Positions 33,192-42,389 of a stretch of 64,000 bases of DNA are shown here, piece after piece. The stretch comes from Deltaproteobacteria bacterium (lineage in GTDB: Bacteria > Myxococcota > JADLHZ01). Positions within the stretch are counted from its first letter, which is position 1, and each line of letters starts with the position of its first letter. The DNA lies in contig JADLHZ010000025.1 in assembly GCA_020848545.1 (NCBI GenBank), forward strand, positions 62,001-126,000, in the 5' to 3' direction. The translations under genes were made by a program, and so were the position numbers. A model generated the notes under the pieces. That model was not told the origin of the DNA. It worked only from the letters and a program-made list of their open reading frames with translations, and did no database searches.

Positions 33192-34696
33192 GCCAGCGCA
33201 TCGATCGGCGCCGCTTCCTCCTCGGCTCGGGTGGGGCCATGCTCGCGCTGCCGATGCTCGAGTACTTCGCGCCGCGTACAGCGTTCGGAGCCGCGGCGCC
33301 GCCGCCGAAGCGCTTCGTGCTCCTCGTGCACTCACACGGTCGGCTCACCGGCAACGGCCGCGGATCGCCGCGCCAAGACGAGTGGGTGCCGGCAGCCGCA
33401 GGCGCGCTGCCGGCCGGTGCGCCGTCGCCGATGCTCGCCGCGCTCGCGCCGATCCGTGATCAGATCGTGATCGTCGACGGCGTCGACAACATCGTGCGGC
33501 ACGCGACCGGGCACGGCGACGGTCACTACTCCGCCGAGCGCACGTGCCTCACCGCGATGCGCCAGAAGGCAGACGGCTCCGGCGGCGGTCCTTCGATCGA
33601 CTACGTCGTCGGCACGCGGATTCGGCCGAACGCGAGCGCGCGCACCTCCGTCGTGATCCCGGCCAGCGTGGCGCAGGCCGAGTGGTCCTACGACGCGCAC
33701 CACTTCTTCGGCAGCGGTGGCTCGTCGCCCACGCGCATCAGCGTCGATCCGAAGAAGGCGATCACCGAGCTCTTCGGGCCGCCCGTCGTCGCGGGCCCGC
33801 CGCCGGCGCTGATCCTGCACGATCGCTTGGTCGCACGCCGCGCCAGCATCTTGGACGACGTGGCGGGCTCGTTCACCGCCCTGCGCGGAAAGGTGAACGC
33901 CGCCGATCGCGCGCGCCTCGACGCCCACGCCGAGTTCATCCGCAGCCTCGAGACGCGCTACGCGGGCGGCGCTGGAGGCGGAGTCACGGCGCAAGGCTAC
34001 GTGCGGCCGAGCGAAGCGGCGGTGTTCGACTACAAGAGCACGAGCTACTCACGCGGCCGCGTCGACGAGCAGACCGTGCCCTCGCAGATCGAGAACCTGG
34101 TGATGGCGCTCGCCGGCGACGTCGTGCGCAGCGCGAGCCTGCACTTTTACATCGGCTACGATCCGGTGTTCCCATCGGAGTTCTCTCCGGCCACGAGCCC
34201 GTTCGAGGCAGGGAACTTCCACGCGATGATCCACGACACACCGCAGGTGACGCTGCCGAACGCGCCGAGCTTGCGCAAGGCGTTCAACTTCTACGCGCGC
34301 ATGTTCACGCGTCTCGTGCAGCGCTTGGGCGAAGTGACCGACACCGACGGCTCGAAGCTCATCGACAACACGCTCGTCCTCTGGGTGAGCGACATGGGCT
34401 ACGGCGCGGCGCACCACGACTTCAATATTCCGGTGGTGATGGCTGGTATGCCGAACGCGTTTCCGAAGGGCCGCGGGCGGGCGGTGTTTCACGATCGCCG
34501 CACGCTCGGCGACTTGTACGCGCACGTGCTCAGGATCTTCGGCGGCAGCGACACGACCTTCGGCGAAGTCGGGACGCTCGGCAGCGTGACGGGGCGGGCG
34601 GATACGGGAAACGACGGCTTCTACAGCGGGTGGTCGGGGTACGACAACTACATTGGCTGGGGCACACCGCTGCACCGAGGGGCGATCGATTTGTAG
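33188..34696 (+). CDS. DUF1552 protein with Tat signal
   Basis: Protein of 502 aa. The N-terminus carries a twin-arginine motif (RRRFLLGSGGAMLALPML), so it is exported folded. The body matches DUF1552, a family related to the alkaline-phosphatase/sulfatase-like DUF1501 group: 'RFVLLVHSHGRLTGNGRG', 'VIVDGVDNIVRHATGHGDGH', 'LVLWVSDMGYGAAHHDFNIP'. DUF1552 genes regularly follow DUF1592 genes, and here the two overlap by 4 bases, so they are likely a functional unit in the envelope. Activity unknown. Confidence 0.9.
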   Translation: MSQRIDRRRFLLGSGGAMLALPMLEYFAPRTAFGAAAPPPKRFVLLVHSHGRLTGNGRGSPRQDEWVPAAAGALPAGAPSPMLAALAPIRDQIVIVDGVDNIVRHATGHGDGHYSAERTCLTAMRQKADGSGGGPSIDYVVGTRIRPNASARTSVVIPASVAQAEWSYDAHHFFGSGGSSPTRISVDPKKAITELFGPPVVAGPPPALILHDRLVARRASILDDVAGSFTALRGKVNAADRARLDAHAEFIRSLETRYAGGAGGGVTAQGYVRPSEAAVFDYKSTSYSRGRVDEQTVPSQIENLVMALAGDVVRSASLHFYIGYDPVFPSEFSPATSPFEAGNFHAMIHDTPQVTLPNAPSLRKAFNFYARMFTRLVQRLGEVTDTDGSKLIDNTLVLWVSDMGYGAAHHDFNIPVVMAGMPNAFPKGRGRAVFHDRRTLGDLYAHVLRIFGGSDTTFGEVGTLGSVTGRADTGNDGFYSGWSGYDNYIGWGTPLHRGAIDL

Positions 34697-34756
34697 GCGC
34701 TGTGCGAGCCGTTGCACCTACGCGAGCCTTCGACGGCATCTCCGCCGGCCTCTTGT

Positions 34757-35875
34757 TCAACGTGTTGTGCTCGACCCTGCCCTGAGTCGGGGCTCCATGC
34801 CGGGCGGGTAAGTGAGGCCGTCTTTCAGGTCTTCCGTCACGCCCTCGTTCGGCAGCTTCGTCGCCGGCGATCGCTTCATCATGTCATTCGCCCATTCGCC
34901 GATCTTCCGGGTCAGCTCCGCGGGTGTGTAGCGTCGCTCATTCGTCTTCGGGTCGCGCTCGTCGATCGCCGAGACCAGCGTGCGCAGCTCGCCGAAGATC
35001 GTCGAGTCCTGAATGTACCAAGGCACGTGGTTGGCGACGCCGGTCGTGAACACGCTCGTGATGTGCTCGAACGCCGGCTCGGGCAGCGCCATCGCGCGCT
35101 CGAAAATGAGCTCCATCGTGCCGCGCGCACCCTCGGTGCGAAAGCTCTGAAACTGCGGCAATTGCAGCACGAAGAGCAGGCGCCGGAGATCTTGGATGTG
35201 CTTGACGTCCGGGGCGTGCGCGGCTCGCGTGAGCAAACCCGTCCGCGTCCCGGCGGGGAGCTTGTCGCCCGCCGCGTTCAGCTCCACGTTGAACATGCGC
35301 AAGCTCCGCACCATGAGCAGGTCGTCGCCGAGGTGCAGCGCGATCGCCCGCTGCAGCTCCTGACGATCACCCTTGTCCATCTTCAGGTAGCCGCCCTCGT
35401 CGGCGAAGAGCGCGGCGACATCGGCTGCGTTCGCGCGCAGCGCCGGCTTGATGTCGAACGCGTGCAGGATCGCCTCGTGCGCCGCCACGTCTTTGTTCGC
35501 GAGCGCGCGCATCCCGGGCGAGCTCATCAAGCGCGCGAGCTGATCGAGCATCTCGCGATCGCCGCGCGCCTGCGCTTTGCTGATGAGCGACGACAACGGA
35601 AACTGCGACTTCTCCGGCGCGCTCTTGGCGATGCGTTCGAGGCGCGCGACGCTCTCTTCGCGCGATGGCGATGGCGATGGGGTTGCGGCGCCGGGCGCGA
35701 TCCGTCTATTTTCGTGCTCGACGACGCTCGGCAAAGGGTACGGACGCTTCGGCGTCATGGCGTCTTTCGCGCCGGAAACCGCCGCTGTCTTTGCTGCCGG
35801 TTGCTCCGCCGGCGCCTCGAAGTGCGGTGGCAAGGTCGCTGGTTTCGTCTTTGGTCCGTCGACAGGCGAGCCCAT
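34757..35875 (-). CDS. Alpha-helical protein of unknown function
   Basis: Protein of 372 aa with no signal peptide or membrane helix. The first 75 residues are Pro/Ala-rich and probably disordered. The rest is helical, with phrases such as 'LSSLISKAQARGDREMLDQL' and 'FEHITSVFTTGVANHVPWYI', reminiscent of myxobacterial cytoplasmic proteins that follow a disordered leader. I recognise no family. It is monocistronic and has a -10-like TAGAAT 6 bases before its ATG. Confidence 0.65.
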   Translation of the reverse strand: MGSPVDGPKTKPATLPPHFEAPAEQPAAKTAAVSGAKDAMTPKRPYPLPSVVEHENRRIAPGAATPSPSPSREESVARLERIAKSAPEKSQFPLSSLISKAQARGDREMLDQLARLMSSPGMRALANKDVAAHEAILHAFDIKPALRANAADVAALFADEGGYLKMDKGDRQELQRAIALHLGDDLLMVRSLRMFNVELNAAGDKLPAGTRTGLLTRAAHAPDVKHIQDLRRLLFVLQLPQFQSFRTEGARGTMELIFERAMALPEPAFEHITSVFTTGVANHVPWYIQDSTIFGELRTLVSAIDERDPKTNERRYTPAELTRKIGEWANDMMKRSPATKLPNEGVTEDLKDGLTYPPGMEPRLRAGSSTTR

Positions 35876-35881
35876 AGGTGG

Positions 35882-35887
35882 ATTCTA
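35882..35887 (-). promoter_or_regulatory. -10 element TAGAAT, near-leaderless promoter
   Basis: Read on the minus strand, TAGAAT ends 6 bases before the ATG at 35875. No Shine-Dalgarno sequence fits between. Confidence 0.5.
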
Positions 35888-35910
35888 AGCGATCCGGCTC
35901 AGGAGCGCCG

Positions 35911-37608
35911 CTAGTAGGATTGCAGCGCCAACGCCTCGAGCAGCTCTTTGGCTCGCGCGACGCCGCGTTGGCGGACGGCGAGCACGTCGGCCTCGAAGGG
36001 CATCTTCACGTCGCAGTAGATCTTCACCTTCGGCTCGGTGCCGCTCGGCCGGACGAGCATGCGTGCGCCCGACGCGAGGTGCAGCGCGATCATGTCGGTG
36101 CTCGGCAGCTCGCCGCCCGGAAGATAGTCGATCGCGCGCGTCACCGCCTCGCCGGCGACCTGCTTCGGCGGCGAGGCCCGCAGCGGCTGCATCAACCCGG
36201 CGATCGCGGCGTTCACGTCGCCCTTCAGCGCGATCGTCTTCTGCGCGCTGGCGAAGACGCCGACCTTCTTCGCGATCTCGCGTTGATAGTCGAGGACGCT
36301 CATCCGCCGCGTCTTCAACCACGCCGCGAGCTCGACGAAGAGCAGCGCCGCAGTGATGCCGTCCTTGTCGCGCACGAGCGTGCCGACCGTGTAGCCGAGC
36401 GCCTCCTCGAAGCCGAACACGAAGCGCAGCGCCGGATCTTTCGCTTCGGCCGCGAGCGCCGCGTTGGCGATCCACTTGAAGCCGGTGAGCGTCTGCAGGT
36501 AGCGCGCGCCGAACGCTTCGGCGATCGCCGAGAGCTCGGGCGAGCTGACGATCGACGCTGCGACGAGCGCGCGCTTCGGATCGCTGTCGCGCTCGAGCAG
36601 GTAGTGGCCGAGCAGCGCGCCGACCTCGTTTCCGGTGAGCACCCGTTGCCCGCTGCCCTCGCGCACGGCGACGCAGAAGCGATCGGCGTCGGGATCATTG
36701 GCGATCGCGAGGTCGGCGTCGATCGCTTTTGCCAGCGCGAGGACTTGGTCCATGGCGCCAGGCTCTTCTGGATTCGGAAACTTCACCGTGGGAAAACGCG
36801 CGTCTGGCTCGAACTGCGCCTTCACCGACGCGAGCCCGGTGGCGCCCGCGCGATCGAGGAGCTGCGCTAGCACGCGCCCGCCGACGCCGTGCATCGGCGT
36901 GTAGGCGATGCGCACGTCGCGCAAAGACAGCGCCGGCTGTTTGCGCAGCGCGAGCGCGCCGGCGAGGTACGCGCGTAGATCTTCGCTCGGCGCGGTGTGC
37001 GGGATGGCCCGCGCCGCGGCGGCGACGATCGCCTTGGCGCCGACTTTGGCGCGCGTATTCATCGCGTCCTTGATCCACGCGTCGACCGGCGGGACGATCT
37101 GGGCGCCGTTCGACCAATACACCTTGTAGCCGTTGTCCTTCGGCGGGTTGTGGCTCGCGGTCACCATGATCGCGGCGGCGAAACCGCGCGCGCGGGCGGC
37201 GAACGCCAGCAGAGGCGTCGGCACCACGTTGTCCCAAACCCCGGGGCCGAAGAGCGTCGCGCGAAAGCCCCGGCTGGCGCAGATCCTCGCCGCGAGCGCG
37301 GCGAACTCTTGGCTCTTGTGACGCGCGTCGTGGCCGATGACGATGCCTTTTTCCTTCGCCCCGGGCTCCTTCGCCTCGAGCACGTCGCAAACGGCCGCTG
37401 TCGCGAGCGCGACGACGGCGAGGCTCATGCGCGACTCGCCGGCCGCGACGACGCCGCGCAGGCCGGCGGTGCCGAACTCGAGCAAGCCGGAGAAGCGCGA
37501 CGAGAGCTCTTGCACGTCATTCTTGGCGACGAGCTCCTCGATCTCCTTTTGCGCGGCGAGATCCGGGTCCGTTTCGATCCAAGCGCGGGCGCGGGCGGTG
37601 ACGTCCAT
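35911..37608 (-). CDS. Phosphoglucomutase/phosphomannomutase (alpha-D-phosphohexomutase)
   Basis: Enzyme of 565 aa that interconverts hexose 1- and 6-phosphates. The phospho-serine loop 'VTASHNPPKDNGYKVYW' is near residue 150, the metal-binding loop 'ANDPDADRFCVAV' near 305, the sugar-binding loop 'FGFEEALGY' near 395 and the phosphate-binding loop 'VRPSGTEPKVKIY' near 530. Length and loops fit the PgcA/PGM2-like branch rather than the shorter bacterial GlmM or AlgC. It supplies sugar nucleotides or glycogen metabolism. It appears monocistronic. Confidence 0.93.
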   Translation of the reverse strand: MDVTARARAWIETDPDLAAQKEIEELVAKNDVQELSSRFSGLLEFGTAGLRGVVAAGESRMSLAVVALATAAVCDVLEAKEPGAKEKGIVIGHDARHKSQEFAALAARICASRGFRATLFGPGVWDNVVPTPLLAFAARARGFAAAIMVTASHNPPKDNGYKVYWSNGAQIVPPVDAWIKDAMNTRAKVGAKAIVAAAARAIPHTAPSEDLRAYLAGALALRKQPALSLRDVRIAYTPMHGVGGRVLAQLLDRAGATGLASVKAQFEPDARFPTVKFPNPEEPGAMDQVLALAKAIDADLAIANDPDADRFCVAVREGSGQRVLTGNEVGALLGHYLLERDSDPKRALVAASIVSSPELSAIAEAFGARYLQTLTGFKWIANAALAAEAKDPALRFVFGFEEALGYTVGTLVRDKDGITAALLFVELAAWLKTRRMSVLDYQREIAKKVGVFASAQKTIALKGDVNAAIAGLMQPLRASPPKQVAGEAVTRAIDYLPGGELPSTDMIALHLASGARMLVRPSGTEPKVKIYCDVKMPFEADVLAVRQRGVARAKELLEALALQSY

Positions 37609-37678
37609 GGGGACCGGCTGCCTACGCCTGGCGGCGCGGCGAGGGCAAGTGCTTGTGATTCTCGGCGTGATGGGTCCG

Positions 37679-38093
37679 TTAGAGATCGAAGCGAATTTCC
37701 AGCCCGGCAGTGAGCTTGCCCTCGAGGAAGAGGTCGACGCCGAAGTGCGGAAAGCACAAGCCCGCGTAGCAGCTCTTTGGCGTCAAGGTGGCGGCCATGC
37801 CGGCGCCGCCCTCCAATTGGGTGAAGAGCTCGACCGGGCCAACGCTGATACCGCCCCGGAGCTGGACACCGGTCATGATGCCGCCGCCGCCCCGCAAACC
37901 ACGACCGACCGCTGTGCCGAACGAGGTGCCGGTGGCGGACGCTCAGCTCTGCGACGGGCGCGTCGTAGCCCCAGCTCGGGTGATCGACGCGGACGACTCC
38001 ACCCGACAGCGACACGCCGAGGCTTTTCTCATGCTCGGGCTCTGGCGCGGCAGTAACGACTGTCGAAATCACGCGTGCGGAGATGGACGTCAT
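37679..38093 (-). pseudogene. Frameshifted outer-membrane barrel-like gene
   Basis: Two minus-strand frames together read as one small Gly-rich beta-strand protein. Frame 1 from ATG 38093 gives 'KSLGVSLSGGVVRVDHPSW' and 'GYDAPVAELS'. At about 37940 the pattern continues only in the next frame as 'SATGTSFGTAVGRGLRGG' and then 'LRGGISVGPVELFTQLEGG', ending at 37679 with 'KLTAGLEIRFDL', a typical barrel C-terminus. One extra base near 37935-37945 would explain this. A recent frameshift or a sequencing error are both possible. No clear signal peptide precedes ATG 38093, so the 5' end may also be incomplete. Confidence 0.55.
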
Positions 38094-38172
38094 GGGGCCT
38101 GCACGATTGTTATCGTCCCTGCCGCGCTAGGCGGCCGCCAAGCGCCTCGGATCAGGCGCCAGCAGCGGGTGA

Positions 38173-39609
38173 TTACGGCATCTCGCCGAAGGTGCTCGGC
38201 GGCACCACCGCGCCGATGTCGAAACGATCCGGCATGTCGTCAACGGCGTTCTCTTCTTCGAGGCACTCGCCGAAGGCGTTCTTGTAAAAGAGCCGGACGG
38301 GAGGCGTCGTGTGCTTCGCGCCGACCGCGACGATCGTCGAATGATCGCCGCACGAGTCTTCTAAGATGGTCGCGTACTTCCCGACTGGCTCGCCCCGCAG
38401 GTCGCCGGCGAGCTCGGCGGTCTGGCACTGTGGCTCGGTGTACAGGCGGCGCAGCCAGCTGCTGGTCGGCACGCAGCGCATGGTGCCGTCGGAGGCGTCG
38501 ACCGCGTAACAGCCGACGCCGTCGGCCTCGCTGTCGATGTGCTGCACGAGGAACGACAGGCCGTCGATTTCGACCCGCTCGTCGCGCACGCGACCGGTGC
38601 CGACCGTCGTCAGCTTGCCGGTCGCCTGCGTCACTTTGGCGCCGAAGGTCACGACGTAGCGCGGCGCTGGCGCCGCTGCGCACGTCCCGCTTTCATCGTC
38701 GTACACAGGCTGCGCGGTGGCCGAGGTCGTGATCTTGCGAATCTCGCCGCTGGCATTCTTCGCGAGCTTACGCGGGCTCGACACCGTGCTGACAGCGTTT
38801 TTGCAAAGATTGTCGGAGAACGCGCTCGTCGCTTGCGAGACGCTGAGCGTGCACGCGAAGGTCGTGTCGACCATGCACGAGGCGTCGGCTTCGTAGTCGA
38901 ACGCTTGGCCGATGAAGAAGTCGGCGATTGGGCCTGCCTCGTCGGGCACGATGCGCGCTTGGGCGATGCGGCCGCTCGTGCCTTTCTTCCACTCGAACTT
39001 TCCGTGTGCGAGCGCGGCGCCATCGTCGGCGGTGAGCGTGTAAGGGTCGCCGAGCGGCGTTTGCTCGGGCGGCTCACAGCTGCCGTCGTAGCCGCGACTG
39101 TAAATCGTCGCCGGCGCCGACGTCTTCGCTCCGACGCGATAGAGATCGACGCGCATCGCCCAAATGCGGTGGAAGGCATCGTTCGAGGGCGTCCATTTGC
39201 GCGCGTAGGTCGGGACTTTGGCGCCGCACGCCGAGCGCCAGAACGCGATCGGCTGCTTGCAGTCCGTGTCCTTGAAGTAGACGGCGCCGGTCGCGTTGCG
39301 CGGGATGCAACGCCAATCGCCGGCGTCGTTCACTTGCTCGAAGCTGCAGTCGACGCCGAGCGTTTCATCGCGAAAGGTGTACGACTCTTCCGGATCTGTC
39401 CCCGCCGCCGCCGGCTTTCCGTTGAGGCGCAAGCGGGTGAGCCGCGATGCGGCGGGCGGTGGCGTGGGATCGACACTCGGATCGGTCGTCGCCCGCTCGG
39501 TGCCCGTCGATCCGGTCGGGCCGGTGGTGCCGGTCGCGACGGCTGGGCCGGGCGCCTTCTGAATGCAGGAGATGAGCAACGAGAGAGCGATCGCACCGAG
39601 GGTTCGCAT
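38173..39609 (-). CDS. Lipoprotein of unknown function with Cys pairs
   Basis: Protein of 478 aa with lipoprotein signal MRTLGAIALSLLISC. A Thr/Gly/Pro-rich linker of about 45 residues is followed by a folded part with an internally repeated theme of 'W(R)CIP...VYF.D..C' type: 'DAGDWRCIPRNATGAVYFKD' near 105-125, and again 'DGTMRCVPTSSWLRRLYTEP' near residue 385. This suggests two or more related beta modules, each with Cys. No enzyme motif and no family recognised. A GATAAC hexamer lies 6 bases before the ATG. Confidence 0.75.
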   Translation of the reverse strand: MRTLGAIALSLLISCIQKAPGPAVATGTTGPTGSTGTERATTDPSVDPTPPPAASRLTRLRLNGKPAAAGTDPEESYTFRDETLGVDCSFEQVNDAGDWRCIPRNATGAVYFKDTDCKQPIAFWRSACGAKVPTYARKWTPSNDAFHRIWAMRVDLYRVGAKTSAPATIYSRGYDGSCEPPEQTPLGDPYTLTADDGAALAHGKFEWKKGTSGRIAQARIVPDEAGPIADFFIGQAFDYEADASCMVDTTFACTLSVSQATSAFSDNLCKNAVSTVSSPRKLAKNASGEIRKITTSATAQPVYDDESGTCAAAPAPRYVVTFGAKVTQATGKLTTVGTGRVRDERVEIDGLSFLVQHIDSEADGVGCYAVDASDGTMRCVPTSSWLRRLYTEPQCQTAELAGDLRGEPVGKYATILEDSCGDHSTIVAVGAKHTTPPVRLFYKNAFGECLEEENAVDDMPDRFDIGAVVPPSTFGEMP

Positions 39610-39615
39610 GGTCCG

Positions 39616-39621
39616 GTTATC
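39616..39621 (-). promoter_or_regulatory. -10-like GATAAC, near-leaderless promoter
   Basis: On the minus strand GATAAC ends 6 bases before the ATG at 39609, matching the spacing at other exported-protein genes here. The first base departs from TAnnnT. Confidence 0.35.
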
Positions 39622-39716
39622 GTCAGCGCATTCCCCCAGGTTGACGCCAACCACATGCCTTCGCCCGCCACGATGACATATGGCACTGCAGGGCCGCCGC
39701 GTAGTAGGCCGCGCGC

Positions 39717-41330
39717 ATGAGCTGGCTCATCGTCCTTTGCCTCGCCGCGACGCCGGAAACGCCGGAACAATTATATGTGCGGCTCGGTGGCAAGCTGGCG
39801 ACGGACGCGGTCTTGACGCCTGATGTCATCGCGGCGGGGGTGCAAGATCCGAAGCTTCGCTACGCGGCCGTCGCGGCGGCCGCGCGCGTGAAGAAGGCCG
39901 ACGGTTTTGCGGCGGCGGTGGCGCCGGCTGTTTCGGACTCGGATCCCGAGACGCGCGCGATGGCGACGAAAGCGATGGCGAAGCAGGGCGCGGCGCCGGA
40001 GAGCTTCATCGCCTTGCTCGCCGACACCGATTGGCGCGTGCGTGTCGAAGCGATGCGCGGCGCGCTGCCGGCGCCGGCCAAGGCGGATCGTGCCGCGGTG
40101 ACGAAGAAGTCTGTGGCGAAGCCTGAACCCAACAAGACGGCCGCGTTCGCAGCGACGGTGCTGACGCGCGCCTGGCTCGAAAGCAGCACGGCCCCGGGGG
40201 CGATGCATCCGGTGTTCGTGGGGCTCGAAGCCGCGCTGCCCTACGCGAAGGAGCCGGCGATCAAGGCGATGTATGAAACTGTTTACGTCCAGTCATTGGT
40301 CTCGATCGACGTCGATCGCAAACGGGCCGGCTGCTTGGCCGCGTACGGGCGCCTGCTCGGTGGCGGCGGCACCTTGGCGCAAGTCGCCTCGTGTGCCGAT
40401 GCCGACAGCGGCGCGTTGATCGCCGCACGCGCGATCGAGGAAGGGCAGGGCGCCAGCGAGCGCGCGGGCGTGCTCCTTGCGCTATGGAAGCATCCGGCCG
40501 AGCGCGTGCGAGCGGCGGCGGCTGCCGCGGCGGTGTTCGCGAAGGTGCAGCCACAGATCGTCGATCAAGCGTTGGGCGCAAAGGAGACGAGCCTCGTGGC
40601 GTTCGCCGCCGACGCCATGGCCCGCGCGGCGGCAGAGAAGAAGATGCCGGCGCCGGCGTGGCTGGCGAAAGCGGCGAAGCGCCTGACTGATCCTGCGCTC
40701 GAGGTCGACGCGAAGCTCTCGCTGCTCGAAGCCGTGAGCGCGGCGGTCTACAAGCCGGCGCTCCCGGCGTGTCAGGCGCTCGTTGCCGACCTGACGCTGC
40801 GCACGCAGGCGGAGGGGTGCGTCGCGGCGCTCTCCGGTGGGAAGCCCGCGTCGGCGCCTGTGTCTGGCGCTGGCGCGTCGAGCTTGCCCTTCGATCCGGC
40901 GTCACTGCGCGGCAAGAAGATCGATCTGAAGGTGGTGACGAACAAGGGCGCGTTCACGATCCGCTTGGATGGTCGCGTCGCGCCGCACGCCGCGTCGTCG
41001 TTTGCGCACCTCGCGGCGACGAAGTTCTTCGACGGTACGATCTTTCATCGCGTGGTCGCGAACTTCGTGATCCAAGGCGGCGATCCGAGCGGGACCGGGA
41101 CGACGGGCGCCGGGTACGCGCTGCCAGCCGAGCCGAGCCTGCAAGCGTTTTCGCGCGGCGCCGTCGGCATCGCGGACTCAGGGCCAGACACCGGCGGCAG
41201 CCAGTGGTTCGTCATGCACTCGCGATCGCCGCACCTGGAAGCGCGCTACACGTGGGTCGGGACGGTGGTCGACGGCATGGACGTCGTGGATCGGATTCAG
41301 GTGGGGGATCGGATTGAGACGGTGCGGTAG
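39717..41330 (+). CDS. Exported HEAT-repeat protein fused to cyclophilin-type peptidyl-prolyl isomerase
   Basis: Protein of 537 aa with a short signal (MSWLIVLCLAATPE). Residues of about 20-380 are Ala-rich helical HEAT-like repeats ('LRYAAVAAAARVKKADGFAA', 'DWRVRVEAMRGALPAPAK'). Residues of about 398-537 form a cyclophilin domain: 'KVVTNKGAFTIRLDGRVAPH', 'FHRVVANFVIQGGDPSGTGT', 'GSQWFVMHSRSPHLEARYTW'. The catalytic Arg is in 'FHRVV'. It probably assists folding of exported proteins, with the HEAT part binding partners; the latter is inferred. It is convergent with the oxidoreductase gene. Confidence 0.88.
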   Translation: MSWLIVLCLAATPETPEQLYVRLGGKLATDAVLTPDVIAAGVQDPKLRYAAVAAAARVKKADGFAAAVAPAVSDSDPETRAMATKAMAKQGAAPESFIALLADTDWRVRVEAMRGALPAPAKADRAAVTKKSVAKPEPNKTAAFAATVLTRAWLESSTAPGAMHPVFVGLEAALPYAKEPAIKAMYETVYVQSLVSIDVDRKRAGCLAAYGRLLGGGGTLAQVASCADADSGALIAARAIEEGQGASERAGVLLALWKHPAERVRAAAAAAAVFAKVQPQIVDQALGAKETSLVAFAADAMARAAAEKKMPAPAWLAKAAKRLTDPALEVDAKLSLLEAVSAAVYKPALPACQALVADLTLRTQAEGCVAALSGGKPASAPVSGAGASSLPFDPASLRGKKIDLKVVTNKGAFTIRLDGRVAPHAASSFAHLAATKFFDGTIFHRVVANFVIQGGDPSGTGTTGAGYALPAEPSLQAFSRGAVGIADSGPDTGGSQWFVMHSRSPHLEARYTWVGTVVDGMDVVDRIQVGDRIETVR

Positions 41331-41336
41331 CTTCGG

Positions 41337-41357
41337 AAAAGGTCCCAGGGACCTTTT
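41337..41357. terminator. Bidirectional terminator-like palindrome
   Basis: Four A, the core GGTCCCAGGGACC (41341-41353) and four T form a perfect palindrome between two convergent genes, touching the oxidoreductase stop codon. As RNA it can form a stem with a CAG loop followed by U residues in either direction. The same core occurs at 8962. Confidence 0.65.
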
Positions 41358-42367
41358 CAATTCCAGCTGAGCAAGACCTTCCCCTTCGCCTGTTTCGTTT
41401 GAATATATTCATGCGCCGCCGGTGCCTCCGCGCTCGAAAACACCCGATCGACGTGCGGCGCCAAGCGCATCTCTTCGACGAGCACGAGCGCTTCGGTGAG
41501 CTTCTTCACCCACTTCGGATCCTGCAGCACGCGCAGCGCGTTCAACGCGAAGACGCCTTGATTGCGATTGAACAGCGCGAGCACCGGAAAGATCGGCATC
41601 GTCAACAGCGTCTTCGCCATCCGCCACAGCGAGCGCTTGCCGTTCGCGATGCCCGAGCTCATGCCGATGCACACGATGCGGCCGGTCAAGCCGAGCCGCG
41701 CCATTTGCTGCTTCACGCTGCGACCGCCCGATGAATTGAGGACGAAGTCGAAGTCCTTCAGCGTCTTGTCGGCGAGGAATTCCTCGCTCGTGTACGCGCG
41801 CGCGCCGAGCGACTCGATGTACGCCTTCTTCCTCGGGCTCGTCGTGAGGCCGACGACTTCGGCGCCGAGGTGCTTGGCGATCTGCACGGCGATCGTGCCG
41901 ACGCCGCCGGTCGCGCACTCGATGAGCACGCGATCGCCCTTCCTCACGCGGCCCATGTCGACGAGCGCCAGGTGCGCGGTGAAGAACGCGACCGGCAGCG
42001 CGGCGCCTTGGGCGAGATCGATGTGCCGTGGCAGCGGAAACAGGTTGTCTTCGGCGAGCGTGATCTTCGAGGTGTAGCCGCCGAACAAGGTGCCGGCGAC
42101 GACCTCGTCGCCGATCTTGAAGCGCGTGACGCCTTCGCCGACGGCGGCGACGATGCCGCTCACTTCGTAGCCGGGCACGAACGGTTTTGGCGGCGCTTCG
42201 GGATAGAGCCCGAGCCGCATCTGAATGTCGGCGAAGTTGATGCCGGAGTAGCGCACGTCGATGGTGACTTCGTGCGGGCCGGGCTCGTCGGCCGCGCGCG
42301 CGCGCAGGGTGAGGCGCTCGGCGGGACCATATTTTGCGATGACGATTTCGTTGGCGGTGGCTTCCAT
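41357..42367 (-). CDS. Zinc-type alcohol dehydrogenase/quinone oxidoreductase family enzyme
   Basis: MDR-superfamily oxidoreductase of 336 aa. The start at ATG 42367 has a strong ribosome site (AAGGAGAG). The N-terminal GroES-like domain has 'FVPGYEVSGIVAAVGEGVTR', and the Rossmann domain has 'VLIECATGGVGTIAVQIAKH' for NADPH. The catalytic-zinc cysteines of alcohol dehydrogenases are absent, so it belongs to the zinc-independent quinone-oxidoreductase/VAT1-like branch. An inverted repeat identical in layout to that of the upstream ArsR gene lies 23-38 bases before its start, so it is probably repressed by that regulator. Confidence 0.9.
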   Translation of the reverse strand: MEATANEIVIAKYGPAERLTLRARAADEPGPHEVTIDVRYSGINFADIQMRLGLYPEAPPKPFVPGYEVSGIVAAVGEGVTRFKIGDEVVAGTLFGGYTSKITLAEDNLFPLPRHIDLAQGAALPVAFFTAHLALVDMGRVRKGDRVLIECATGGVGTIAVQIAKHLGAEVVGLTTSPRKKAYIESLGARAYTSEEFLADKTLKDFDFVLNSSGGRSVKQQMARLGLTGRIVCIGMSSGIANGKRSLWRMAKTLLTMPIFPVLALFNRNQGVFALNALRVLQDPKWVKKLTEALVLVEEMRLAPHVDRVFSSAEAPAAHEYIQTKQAKGKVLLSWN

Positions 42368-42389
42368 GGGGACTCTCCTTTTTCTACGT

